From an uncultured Prevotella sp. (lineage in GTDB: Bacteria > Bacteroidota > Bacteroidia > Bacteroidales > Bacteroidaceae), in contig URDM01000048.1 of the NCBI GenBank assembly GCA_900546575.1, positions 1 to 23,511 on the forward strand: a stretch of 23,511 nucleotides of DNA. The letters are read 5' to 3'. Position numbers and translations under genes: made by a program. Below, piece after piece: positions 15,684 to 23,511 of the stretch. The notes below the pieces were generated by a model. It ran no database searches, was not told the origin of the DNA, and was given only the letters and a program-made list of their open reading frames with translations. Each line of letters begins with the position of its first letter. The stretch's first letter is position 1.

Positions 15684-17258
15684 ATGAAAATTTTTAAGAT
15701 AGTAAAACTCGGTCTTTTGTCGCTTGCCATCTGCGCTACGACAACATCGTGCAACGACTGGTTGCAAGTAGACACCGAAGACTCAATCATGGAAGGCTTG
15801 CTGTTTGAAAACGACGAGGGCTACATGTCGGCACTCAACGGCGTCTATTCGAAGATGAATGAGCTATACGGCTCTACACTCTCCATGGGAATGCTTGATG
15901 TCATGGCACAATATTATAATGTTGAGGCCAACACCAACCATTCATTCTACAATTCAGCCGCATTCAAGTACGATCAGGCAGGCTTCAAGAGCACATCCAA
16001 TTCGGTATGGACATCGCTCTATCTGTACATAGCCAACATCAACACGTTGCTCAGCCACTGTGACGATTCCGATTCAAAGCTCTCCAAGCTCTATCGTCCG
16101 TATGTCAAGGGTGAGGCTTTGGCTTTGCGTGCTTTCTTCCATTTCGACCTGCTGCGTCTCTATGGTCCGATATATTCGGCAGAAACTGAGAATACCATTG
16201 TAATGCCTTACCAGGAGACAACGTCGAAGGAGATACAGCCGTTGCTTTCTGCCAAGGACGTGGCAGCGAAGATTATGCGCGACCTCAATGAAGCAGAGGA
16301 GTTGCTTAAGGATGACCGTATACGCAAGGATGGTGTGATGAACGGTGACTCTGACGATCCTAACGACAAGACAGCATTCCGCTATCGCAACTTCCGCTTC
16401 AACTACTATGCTGTTAAGGCACTTAAGGCTCGCCTCTATCTGTGGCTTGGCGACAAGGAGAATGCTTACAACGAGGCTACTTCTATCATCAAGCTCAATA
16501 AGGAGGAGGGCGTATTCCCATGGACAAAGAAGAACGCTGTGACCAGTACAAGCAATCCCGATCTTGTATTCTCGTCAGAAGTGATGTTCTCGCTCTACAA
16601 TCAGAGCCGCAAGACCCTATACGACGGAATGTTCAGTTCGAAGGGCGAGGTCAACAACATGCTTGTATTCAAGGGCTCATCGATGGAGGACGGCAACCTC
16701 TTCTCTAAGCTTACTTACTTCTATGACGACTTCGGTGACCTTCGTCGCAACAACCAGTGGTCGGTAGAGACCATCAAGGTGAAGAGTGACAAGGAAGGCG
16801 AGGAAGACAAGAAGGAAGACATTCTGTGCTTCAATAAGTATAAGGACGTGCAGGCTTCGTCGTTCCGATATATGATTCCGCTCATACGTCTCAGCGAGGT
16901 ATACCTCATTGCAGCCGAATGTGCCAAGACCAATGAGGAAGCATTGGGATACATCAATGATATCCGTACGGCACGCAACTGTGTCAAACTCGAACTCAAG
17001 GACGGTCAGGGCGACGACGCTGTCCAGGATTATATCTATCGCGAGTTTATGCGTGAGGAGATAGGCGAGGGCCAGATGTACTTCTTCTACAAGCGCAAGG
17101 CCATGAAGCAGATGATGTCGGGCACAGAGTTCGGACAGAAAGGTTCTTACTGGAATCCTGATGACAAGCCGCTTGAGGGTCAGTACAAGATGGATGTTAA
17201 CAAATACGTATGGCCATTGCCTGAGGTTGAGGCCAACAAACGTTTAGTTTCTAAATAA
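15684..17258 (+). CDS. SusD/RagB-family nutrient-binding outer-membrane lipoprotein
   Basis: This 524-aa surface lipoprotein forms the lid on the SusC transporter and captures its ligand. A lipoprotein signal with the lipobox cysteine at residue 23 (ATTTSC) is followed by NDWLQVDTED, the usual start of mature SusD proteins. Helical TPR-like family segments are visible: SVWTSLYLYIANINTLLSHC, EALALRAFFHFDLLRLYGP, LSEVYLIAAEC near the C-terminal third, GEGQMYFFYKRK, and the C-terminal WPLPEVEANKR. The length is typical. It lies 18 nt after susC and 12 nt before the DUF4843 gene, so all are one operon. Confidence 0.95.
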   Translation: MKIFKIVKLGLLSLAICATTTSCNDWLQVDTEDSIMEGLLFENDEGYMSALNGVYSKMNELYGSTLSMGMLDVMAQYYNVEANTNHSFYNSAAFKYDQAGFKSTSNSVWTSLYLYIANINTLLSHCDDSDSKLSKLYRPYVKGEALALRAFFHFDLLRLYGPIYSAETENTIVMPYQETTSKEIQPLLSAKDVAAKIMRDLNEAEELLKDDRIRKDGVMNGDSDDPNDKTAFRYRNFRFNYYAVKALKARLYLWLGDKENAYNEATSIIKLNKEEGVFPWTKKNAVTSTSNPDLVFSSEVMFSLYNQSRKTLYDGMFSSKGEVNNMLVFKGSSMEDGNLFSKLTYFYDDFGDLRRNNQWSVETIKVKSDKEGEEDKKEDILCFNKYKDVQASSFRYMIPLIRLSEVYLIAAECAKTNEEALGYINDIRTARNCVKLELKDGQGDDAVQDYIYREFMREEIGEGQMYFFYKRKAMKQMMSGTEFGQKGSYWNPDDKPLEGQYKMDVNKYVWPLPEVEANKRLVSK

Positions 17259-17270
17259 GGAGGACAAACA

Positions 17271-18167
17271 ATGAAGAAGAAGATATATTCAATACTGATG
17301 CTTGCCATGGCTCTCTTCTCTCTCACCGGTTGCGAAAAGGAGCTGATGGACTACGAGGGCAAGGATTGTCTGTATTTCGATGTGCGTCGTGGTGCATCGT
17401 GGATAGAACCCGACCTTTGGGCACACTGGAACTACTCGGAGGTGACATTCGGCAACATTCTTTCCAACGACACCACCATAGCCGTAAAGATTTCGGCAAC
17501 AGGAGCAGCCAAGGATTTCGACCGTGCCTTCCAGGTGATAGTCACCAAGGACAGCACCGAACTTCAGGAAGGCGTAGAGTACGAGCCGCTGAAGTCGGAG
17601 TATGCCATCAAGGCTGGCGAGACAAGCACATTTGTCGACGTCACGTTCCATCGCACCGAGCGCATGAACAACGACACGCTCAAGTTCCAGCTGCAGATCA
17701 TACCCAACGACTATTTCCACACCATGTTCGAGAAGTATCTTGACTATCCCGGACCCTACGACGCTTCACAGCCCAAGGTAGAGTTCAACTACAATTCCAA
17801 TGCACGCTTCCACAACATGTTTGTCGACGACGTGCTCATCCAGCCCGAACAATGGTTTGGTTCCGACCTCGGTGGAGGAACATTCGGCAAGTTCTCCGAT
17901 GTCAAGTTCAAGTTTATGATGGAAATCTCTGGCACCACCATCTTCGACTACACACAAGAGAAGATGTCGTCTGCCCGCGCCACAGCCATAGGTCAGCAGG
18001 TAGCTGAGGAACTGGTGCGCCGCGCCCGTGCCAAGGACCCCGTCATCGACAAGGACGGCACCATGATGTGGGTGATGGCTGTGCAGAGCGGCAAGTATGG
18101 CAAGGATGCATGGACAGCGTTCACCAAACCAGAAGATTATCTAAAGAAACATGAAAATGACAAATAA
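17271..18167 (+). CDS. DUF4843 domain-containing lipoprotein
   Basis: This 298-aa protein has a lipoprotein signal peptide, MKKKIYSILMLAMALFSLTGC, with the lipid cysteine at residue 21. The mature part resembles the DUF4843 family, found after SusD genes in Bacteroidetes: an early YFDVR strand, a central Ig-like beta region (TIAVKISATGAAKDFDRAFQV, EGVEYEPLKSEYAIKAGE), and a YFHTMFEKYLDYPG segment. The molecular role is unknown; by position it is probably a surface accessory protein of the SusCD complex. It begins 12 nt after susD, with a purine-rich AGGAGGA stretch between, one of the few Shine-Dalgarno-like sites here. Confidence 0.85.
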   Translation: MKKKIYSILMLAMALFSLTGCEKELMDYEGKDCLYFDVRRGASWIEPDLWAHWNYSEVTFGNILSNDTTIAVKISATGAAKDFDRAFQVIVTKDSTELQEGVEYEPLKSEYAIKAGETSTFVDVTFHRTERMNNDTLKFQLQIIPNDYFHTMFEKYLDYPGPYDASQPKVEFNYNSNARFHNMFVDDVLIQPEQWFGSDLGGGTFGKFSDVKFKFMMEISGTTIFDYTQEKMSSARATAIGQQVAEELVRRARAKDPVIDKDGTMMWVMAVQSGKYGKDAWTAFTKPEDYLKKHENDK

Positions 18168-18168
18168 T

Positions 18169-19764
18169 ATGAAAAAGACATATTGCTTACTATATATGCT
18201 TGGTTTGCTGGCATTCACGTCGTGTGTCGACGACGAGGGCTGCAACACAATGAGCGATGTTAATGAGGCCAAGATAGAGGGCATTGAAGACAGCTACTAC
18301 AAGGTGGCTGACGTAGAGAACCTTGAGATACCGGTCAAGGTGACAGGCACGCTATCGGGCGACGACCAGAGCAGCTTCGACTATATGTGGTATTTGTGTG
18401 CCAAGGATGTAGGTGGCACCAAGCACGTCCACACAGTGATAAGCAACGAGAAGGACCTTTCTTATCCTCTCACGAATATCCGTCCTGGCACTTATAGCAT
18501 CTACTTCCGTGCCACCGACAAGGCCACCAAGCTCATCTACGAGAAGAACTGTCTGCTTAAGGTAATCAGCCCTTACGTACGTGGATTCTATCTGTATGGC
18601 GACAAGGCCGACGGCACCGTAGGCATCGACTTTGTCAGCATGCTTGAGGAGCGCGACACCACCGTCATAGCCGACATGTTCGAAAATACCCGAGGCATCA
18701 AGCACGCCAAGAACCTCTTCTTCACAGGATGTTCAGGAATGGGAGCATCGAAGGCCGACTTGGAGCACCTATATGCCGTAACCGACGACGGATCCTATCC
18801 GCTCACACACTCCTCGTCCGAGTCGAAGATAGCATTTGCCGAAACCGACTTCAACGAAATGGCATGGCCCACCATCAGCACTATAAAGAAGCCGCTGAAG
18901 GTGCTCGACATATGGCCCCACGCCTATGGCTCTGGCAACACTATGCGCTCGCGCACCTCGCGCTATGTCCTTACCGACCAAGCCATGTTCTTCGGTTCGC
19001 TCTATCAGGGCGAGAGCTATGGCAACCCTGCCAACTGTTATGTGCAGGGCGATGACAAGCTGGTAGAGCTGGCACCTTATGCATTCTATCCCGACAATTC
19101 GGGCTACACAAGTGCAGTATACTTCTTCGACCGCACCAACCACAAGTTTGTGAAGATAGCCAACACCTACAGTGCCAACACCAATCTGGCTGATGCTCCG
19201 GAGAATGGACAGGGTGCCTTCTGGCTCAAACAGACCGAGTATACACCCGTGCGCGACCTCGTATACGGCGAGAACGGCAAGGGCAACAACGGAGCCTCGT
19301 ATGCACTGATGAACGATGCCGACGGCAAGTACTATGTATACATATTCCGTGCCGCCAGTGCCTATCAATTCGCGAAGATGACATCCAAGAACATCGACCT
19401 CAGCGTAGCCACCGACTTCACCAAGGCAAGCCACTATGCCTTCTACTCCAATCAGTACGTGATACTCTACTCGGTAGGCCACGACCTCTGGGCATACAAC
19501 TACAACTCGAACAAGGCACAGAAGCTTAAGACCTTCGATGGCGAGATTACCTACATGGCGTTCGACGTCCACTCCGACGACAATCCCGACGACATCATCG
19601 TAGCCACATGGTCGGACGCAGAGAAGGGCATCGTATACAAATACGAGATGGAGGACAGCCCCAACGAACTTAAGATTAACGAGAAGGACTATGCCACAAA
19701 GAACTATCCTTGGAAGACCAACCTGAAGGTGGTGAAGGTGGAATATCGCAACTGCTCTGACTAA
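18169..19764 (+). CDS. PKD-like family lipoprotein
   Basis: This 531-aa lipoprotein has the signal MKKTYCLLYMLGLLAFTSC with the lipid cysteine at 19. I choose the ATG at 18169, one base after the DUF4843 stop, over that at 18151 (+6 residues), because it gives the cleaner signal peptide. Residues about 40-135 form Ig/PKD-like beta strands (VPV-type IPVKVTGT, FDYMWYLCAKD, YSIYFRATDKATKLIYEKNCLLKV). The remainder (FYLYGDKADGTVGIDFVSM onward) has repeated aromatic-rich strands suggestive of a beta-propeller. The combination is typical of the PKD-like family that follows DUF4843 in SusCD operons. The function is probably ligand binding at the surface; this is inferred from context. Confidence 0.82.
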   Translation: MKKTYCLLYMLGLLAFTSCVDDEGCNTMSDVNEAKIEGIEDSYYKVADVENLEIPVKVTGTLSGDDQSSFDYMWYLCAKDVGGTKHVHTVISNEKDLSYPLTNIRPGTYSIYFRATDKATKLIYEKNCLLKVISPYVRGFYLYGDKADGTVGIDFVSMLEERDTTVIADMFENTRGIKHAKNLFFTGCSGMGASKADLEHLYAVTDDGSYPLTHSSSESKIAFAETDFNEMAWPTISTIKKPLKVLDIWPHAYGSGNTMRSRTSRYVLTDQAMFFGSLYQGESYGNPANCYVQGDDKLVELAPYAFYPDNSGYTSAVYFFDRTNHKFVKIANTYSANTNLADAPENGQGAFWLKQTEYTPVRDLVYGENGKGNNGASYALMNDADGKYYVYIFRAASAYQFAKMTSKNIDLSVATDFTKASHYAFYSNQYVILYSVGHDLWAYNYNSNKAQKLKTFDGEITYMAFDVHSDDNPDDIIVATWSDAEKGIVYKYEMEDSPNELKINEKDYATKNYPWKTNLKVVKVEYRNCSD

Positions 19765-19793
19765 ACCATACAAACAAGAATCTATAACAGAAT

Positions 19794-20879
19794 ATGAAAA
19801 CAGCAAAACTAATGGCAAGCCTGCTCATCGGGCTTTGCACATTGCCTGCCGCAGCACAGACAGACTTCCGCCACATATCGTTCGACGAAGCGCTGCAGGC
19901 AGCCAAGAAAGAGAAGAAACACGTATTCATCGACTTCTATACCGACTGGTGCGGACCATGCAAGCGAATGTCGCGCGAGGTGTTCCCACAGAAGAGTGTG
20001 GGCGACTTTATGAATGCACGTTTCGTGTGCTTGAAACTCAACGCGGAGAAGGAAGGCGTTGAGTTGGCAAAGAAATATGGAGTAAAGGCTTATCCTACAT
20101 ATTATGTGATAGACGCTCAAGGCAAGCAGCTCATGACGGCAAGCGGCTCGATGCCTCCCGACGATTTCATAGCCAAGATAGAGTCGGGGCTCAATCCCGA
20201 CCATTCGCCTGAACGTATGAAGCAGCTATATGCCGAGGGCAAGCGCACCCCCGACCTCATCAACAACTATGCGCTCTATCTTATGGAGCAGCGCAAGGAG
20301 GCAGAGGGCTTCAAGGTGATTGACGACTACTTCAACAGCCTCTCCGACAAGAAGCGACTCAGCGCCGACAACGCTTTCCTCTTCACACGCTACACTCTCA
20401 ATCTTGACAACGACCGTGCCCGCTTCATGGTGGCAAATCACGATCGCTTCGACAAGAAGGTGCAGGAGGCTATATACACACGCATACAGAATCTATATCA
20501 CAACGCTCTCACTACCTACTTCTCGGGCTATCAGATGCGCGAGAAGAAGTACGTGGAGGCCGACTATCAGAAGCTTAAGAGCGAGATGCTTGCCATGCAT
20601 CTCGACCAGAAGTATGAGTATTCGCCGATGTTCCGCCTCATAGAGAGTCGTGTAGCTGATGACGACAACACCTTCCTCAACAACTGCGACCGCGAGTATG
20701 ACAATCTGAACCCTCGCGACCGCACGTTGCTCATACTTAATCTCACACGCCTCATTGAGCCTAAAGACCAGGCTATGAAGCAGAAACTGTCTGCTTTCAT
20801 ACGCTCGCGTCTTGCCAAGATGGACGGCAACACCATCTCGCTTGCCGGACGACTGCTCGACAGCATTGAGCAGGAGTAA
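19794..20879 (+). CDS. Periplasmic thioredoxin-family protein with helical C-terminal domain
   Basis: This 361-aa exported protein has a Sec signal peptide (MKTAKLMASLLIGLCTLPAAAQ) and a thioredoxin fold at about residues 25-135. The active site is WCGPC at 52-56 and the conserved cis-proline is Pro101 (YPTYYV). The redox centre is complete, so it could reduce or form disulfides in the periplasm. Residues 140-361 are a largely alpha-helical region that I do not recognise. It is last in the SusCD operon, 29 nt after the PKD-like gene. A role in keeping operon products or imported peptides in the right thiol state is a guess from context. Confidence 0.9.
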   Translation: MKTAKLMASLLIGLCTLPAAAQTDFRHISFDEALQAAKKEKKHVFIDFYTDWCGPCKRMSREVFPQKSVGDFMNARFVCLKLNAEKEGVELAKKYGVKAYPTYYVIDAQGKQLMTASGSMPPDDFIAKIESGLNPDHSPERMKQLYAEGKRTPDLINNYALYLMEQRKEAEGFKVIDDYFNSLSDKKRLSADNAFLFTRYTLNLDNDRARFMVANHDRFDKKVQEAIYTRIQNLYHNALTTYFSGYQMREKKYVEADYQKLKSEMLAMHLDQKYEYSPMFRLIESRVADDDNTFLNNCDREYDNLNPRDRTLLILNLTRLIEPKDQAMKQKLSAFIRSRLAKMDGNTISLAGRLLDSIEQE

Positions 20880-20889
20880 TGGATTTTTA

Positions 20890-20924
20890 GTTGAGAATTG
20901 AAAGTTGAGAGTTGAGAGTTATGA
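20890..20924. repeat. Heptad tandem repeat (GTTGAGA type)
   Basis: Five consecutive 7-bp units read GTTGAGA, ATTGAAA, GTTGAGA, GTTGAGA, GTTATGA, starting 11 bp after the thioredoxin stop codon. On the minus strand this reads as NSQL/STFNSQL-type codons. The following stretch to 21037 shows no recognisable gene; a short frame with LKTLQLFEQLMEKYSVIK is either chance or a decayed fragment. Confidence 0.7.
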
Positions 20925-21037
20925 TTGCTTTTTCCACGTCCTTTGGCCTTGAAGACGCTGCAGCTCTTTGAGCAGTTGATGGAGAAGTATTCGGTTATAA
21001 AAATAAAAAGTTTAAAGTCAAGTAATAGACATAAATT

Positions 21038-21104
21038 AAAAAAGCGCCCTGCAAAAGCCCGAGCTTTAGTTACTAAAGTTTGGGCTTTTGCAGGGCGCTT
21101 TTTT
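21038..21104. terminator. Very long bidirectional terminator (32-bp stem)
   Basis: Bases 21038-21060 and 21082-21104 are a perfect 23-bp inverted repeat (AAAAAAGCGCCCTGCAAAAG followed by CCC, and its complement). The pairing continues inward through 21061-21069/21073-21081 with two G-U pairs, leaving the 3-nt loop TTA. A-run and T-run ends allow termination on both strands, between the convergent SusCD operon and the M16/FMN-binding pair. Confidence 0.9.
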
Positions 21105-21117
21105 ATATATACAACTA

Positions 21118-21543
21118 CTACTTCTTCTTCTCGTAATAATCTATAGCAGCCTTGATGTTCTTTTGCACTGCCTTGGTGCTGAATGTAGCACCGGTACATC
21201 CGTCGATGTTGGTGCGCTGGGATAGTTTTTTTGCTTTTGAGATTTTAAGGTTGTTGTATAGTGGCAGCAGAAACTGCTTGACACGTGAAAAGTAGGGCAC
21301 GGTTTCTTCGTTTTTCAGAGCCACCACTTTCAGCACCTTGCCGTTCTTGAAGTACACCTCTACTGGGGTGCCCTTGCGATAGCCACGGACTTTACATATT
21401 GTGCTGGTGTTTACTGAGCAGGTGCCGTCGGCGTGTCGTTTCATCACGTTGTCGGCTTGGATGGTGATGGCTGCGAGGAGCAGCAATGTTGTCGCTGCTC
21501 CTCTTTTGATGCACTTCCTTATTGAAAGCATATTCTTTGTCAT
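21118..21543 (-). CDS. Exported FMN-binding domain protein
   Basis: This 141-aa protein has an N-terminal signal or anchor segment (AATTLLLLAAITIQA, ending near residue 30) and an FMN-binding domain like that of NqrC/RnfG. The motif DGCTGATFST (residues 114-123) matches the S/T-GAT site where FMN is joined to a threonine, here probably Thr120. It is likely a periplasmic flavin-carrying electron-transfer protein, which would need the flavin transferase ApbE. It starts 19 nt after the M16 peptidase stop, so the two probably share a transcript. An ATG at 21531 is an alternative start. The partner redox enzyme is not visible. Confidence 0.87.
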   Translation of the reverse strand: MTKNMLSIRKCIKRGAATTLLLLAAITIQADNVMKRHADGTCSVNTSTICKVRGYRKGTPVEVYFKNGKVLKVVALKNEETVPYFSRVKQFLLPLYNNLKISKAKKLSQRTNIDGCTGATFSTKAVQKNIKAAIDYYEKKK

Positions 21544-21562
21544 TTCTTGTTCTTTTTCTGAG

Positions 21563-23511
21563 TTATTTCATTGTTACCTGTATGCGATTGCCTGACGCTG
21601 TGAGCTGTCGGCAGAAGTCGCGAATGCTGTCTGTGGTGAGGCTGTCTACCTTCTGCAGATAGTCCTTGTTGAAGTCGATGCCCTCGCGCAGTTCGTGATA
21701 GCGCACGTATTCCCACCATCCGTTTGTGAGCACGGCGCGGTTGTAGTTCTTGCGAGCATATTCCTTCACTTTTTCCAGTTGTTCCTCGGTGGGACCCTCT
21801 GCTGCCATGAGTTGCAGTTGCTGGTCTATTACGGGCAGAAGCTCGTCGTATTTGTTCGGGTCGCAACGGAAGCTGACTGTCATTGAACATCCGTCTGCAG
21901 GGTATTTCCAGAACTGTCCTTCGACGTTAACGCCGTATGTGCCTCCCTTTTCCTCGCGCACTTTTTCCGTGTAGACGCCGCGCATAATCTGAGAGAGCAC
22001 GTCGAGCTTAAGGTCCGTGTAGGCGGTATAGGCTATAGGTGCAGAATAGACGATGTTGGTCTGTGCCGAAGGAGTTGCCATCTCTTTGTGGAACACCTTC
22101 GTAACCTTTCCCTCCTGAATGTCGAGAGTGTATTCTCTGGGTTTGCAGTCGTTGTTGGTATTCTTCTTGCCAGGCAGACTTGCAACGTATTGGCAGATAA
22201 GCTCTTCGAAGTCGTCCTCGCGTATGTCACCCGTAATGATGAGGTTCATGCCGGCAAGATTGCCGAAGCGCTCGTTGTAAATCTGGTAGATGCGGTCGAA
22301 GCTTACCTCGTTCATTCGGTCTGCCGTGAGCGGTTGGGTGCGCTTGCGTTGGCCGTATACGGCTACGCGCAGCGAGTCGTTGTAGGTGACGTTAGGGCTT
22401 GCGTTGCGATTACGCAACATCGACTGTTGTTTGGATATCATATTCTGGAATATGGCCTTGTCCTTGCGCGGATTGGTGAGGTAGAGATACATTATCTGTA
22501 ACCACGTCTTAAGGTCGGACGCTACGCAAACTCCCTTCACACCTTCTTCCTCGTCGTCGATGTATGGCACCACGCGCAGCGCCTTGCCCCGGCGCTTCTT
22601 CTCGAGAGTGAGAAAGTCGAAGTCGGCAGCTCCGCTCTCTTTCACTACGCTTCCGAGGAATTGCAGCGTTGGAGCGTCTGTGTCAGGATAGAGCGAGCGA
22701 CCGCCCATACGAAACATGTTTATAGTAAGGCGGTTGGGCTCGATGTCTGACTGTCGTGCGCTCACCTTTATGCCGTTGGACAGGAGATATTCGGTGTAGT
22801 CGTTGGCGGCTGTATGCTTGGAGAGAATCTTGCCCTTCTTGGGCAGCTTTTTCATGAAGACAGGGTCAACCTGACGTGACGAGTTGTCGTTGGCGTATTC
22901 CTGCTTCTGCGCATTCTCTATCCATGTACGGAACTGATCTTCCGAAGGCATGGTGTATGGCTTGCCGTCATACTCTGTCGGACCGAAGACGATGCACACC
23001 TGATTTTGATTGTCAGCCATTTCCTTCATTGTCTCGTTGATGTCGTCGAGAGTGACGCTGGCAGAGAACTCAGCCTCCAGAGCTGCCTCGTATTCAATGT
23101 TCATACAAGGCTCGTCGCTGCAGAAGTTAGACACGATGTTCTTGGCATATTCGGCGTTTCGTGTCTTGTCCTTGTTGTCAAGGCGGTGCTCGATGTTGAC
23201 GGTGTGCTGCACCTTGGCATGCTCCAGTTCAGCCTCCGTAAATCCGTAACGTCTCGCCTTCTCCACAATCTCTATGGCTGCATCAATGCCAGCCTGCGGA
23301 TTATTGGGCATCAGACCGAGGTTGAGAGCGAAGGCATCCTTCTCGGTGGTGACGTAGAAGCTGCCTGCGCGGCAACTTGCTGACATCACTCTCGGCTGTG
23401 CCTCGTGTGAAAGCTGAGCCAGTCGCTGACGCAGTATGAACATGGCGAGCTTCGACTTGTAGCTGCCGAGGAAAGCCTCGCGTGTGGCTCTCGTCTCTCG
23501 TGGTTCGGCAT
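21563..23511 (-). CDS. M16 family (pitrilysin/insulinase-like) zinc peptidase, N-terminus beyond window
   Basis: This is the last 648 residues of a large two-module M16 peptidase; the frame stays open through the window edge at 23511. Full-length relatives have about 930-950 residues, so roughly the first 290, including the HxxEH zinc motif of the first module, should lie outside. Visible parts are the end of module 1 (AFALNLGLMPNNPQAGIDAAIEIVEKA... ) and module 2, which starts near the TEYLLSNGIKV segment and carries the REEKGGTYGVNVEG motif of inactive C-terminal modules (about 21919-21960). These enzymes degrade peptides inside a clamshell chamber, in Bacteroidales usually exported. The FMN-binding gene follows 19 nt downstream. 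Confidence 0.93.
   Translation of the reverse strand, partial: AEPRETRATREAFLGSYKSKLAMFILRQRLAQLSHEAQPRVMSASCRAGSFYVTTEKDAFALNLGLMPNNPQAGIDAAIEIVEKARRYGFTEAELEHAKVQHTVNIEHRLDNKDKTRNAEYAKNIVSNFCSDEPCMNIEYEAALEAEFSASVTLDDINETMKEMADNQNQVCIVFGPTEYDGKPYTMPSEDQFRTWIENAQKQEYANDNSSRQVDPVFMKKLPKKGKILSKHTAANDYTEYLLSNGIKVSARQSDIEPNRLTINMFRMGGRSLYPDTDAPTLQFLGSVVKESGAADFDFLTLEKKRRGKALRVVPYIDDEEEGVKGVCVASDLKTWLQIMYLYLTNPRKDKAIFQNMISKQQSMLRNRNASPNVTYNDSLRVAVYGQRKRTQPLTADRMNEVSFDRIYQIYNERFGNLAGMNLIITGDIREDDFEELICQYVASLPGKKNTNNDCKPREYTLDIQEGKVTKVFHKEMATPSAQTNIVYSAPIAYTAYTDLKLDVLSQIMRGVYTEKVREEKGGTYGVNVEGQFWKYPADGCSMTVSFRCDPNKYDELLPVIDQQLQLMAAEGPTEEQLEKVKEYARKNYNRAVLTNGWWEYVRYHELREGIDFNKDYLQKVDSLTTDSIRDFCRQLTASGNRIQVTMK

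Noticed and set aside
18769..19818. A 349-codon open frame on the minus strand opposite the PKD-like gene
   Set aside because: It is antisense to a gene that fits the operon, with signal peptide and tight spacing. The antisense product is Val/Leu/Gly-rich with no recognisable features.
20925..21146. Short plus-strand frame with LKTLQLFEQLMEKYSVIK as a gene
   Set aside because: It runs through the 32-bp-stem terminator and ends antisense to the FMN-binding gene. No start context or family is recognised; at most it is a decayed fragment.

Overview
The window reads as a chromosomal segment from a Bacteroidales bacterium, most likely Prevotella/Segatella-like. Support comes from the SusC/SusD pair with DUF4843 and PKD-like lipoproteins, the four-gene 2-oxoacid:ferredoxin oxidoreductase operon, a GroEL tail ending in a Gly/Met-rich stretch, the near absence of Shine-Dalgarno sites, and promoters of the Bacteroidales form TTTG-N(18-21)-TAnnTTTG. 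Genus level is an inference. No tRNA, rRNA, CRISPR array, insertion sequence or phage gene is visible.

Layout. (1) 1-1097: the 3' part of groEL, converging on a sialidase gene across a shared terminator. (2) 1095-2297, minus strand: an orphan secreted GH33 sialidase. Its upstream region (2298-2875) holds a regular array of short palindromes spaced exactly 22 bp apart, then a second 22-bp tandem repeat. (3) 2876-6822: recJ then recQ, two DNA-repair genes. A 44-bp G/C-rich repeat lies between them and again, inverted, inside the recQ reading frame. (4) 7105-12230: ffh, folD, a 59-aa TPR protein and four subunits of a 2-oxoacid:ferredoxin oxidoreductase, tightly packed on the plus strand behind a good promoter and closed by a terminator. 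(5) 12534-20879: a SusC-SusD-DUF4843-PKD-like-thioredoxin operon with its own promoter and no carbohydrate-active enzyme. (6) 21118-23511, minus strand: an M16 zinc-peptidase (5' end beyond the window) followed by a small exported FMN-binding protein. These converge on the SusCD operon across a 32-bp-stem terminator.

How the genes work together. Most of the window is core housekeeping: protein folding and targeting, folate one-carbon metabolism, recombination repair, and ferredoxin-linked 2-oxoacid metabolism as expected in an anaerobe. The accessory parts are the sialidase, which would release sialic acid from host glycans, and the SusCD operon. The latter has a thioredoxin-fold protein and sits next to an M16 peptidase, so peptide or protein fragments are a plausible cargo; that is an inference.

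The most interesting signals are non-coding: the in-register 22-bp palindrome array upstream of the sialidase; the repeat that has become coding sequence in the RecQ N-terminus, carries G-quadruplex-type G runs and pairs with its inverted partner around the recQ start; and a G8 tract in the SusC signal-peptide codons, where loss or gain of one G gives an almost immediate stop.
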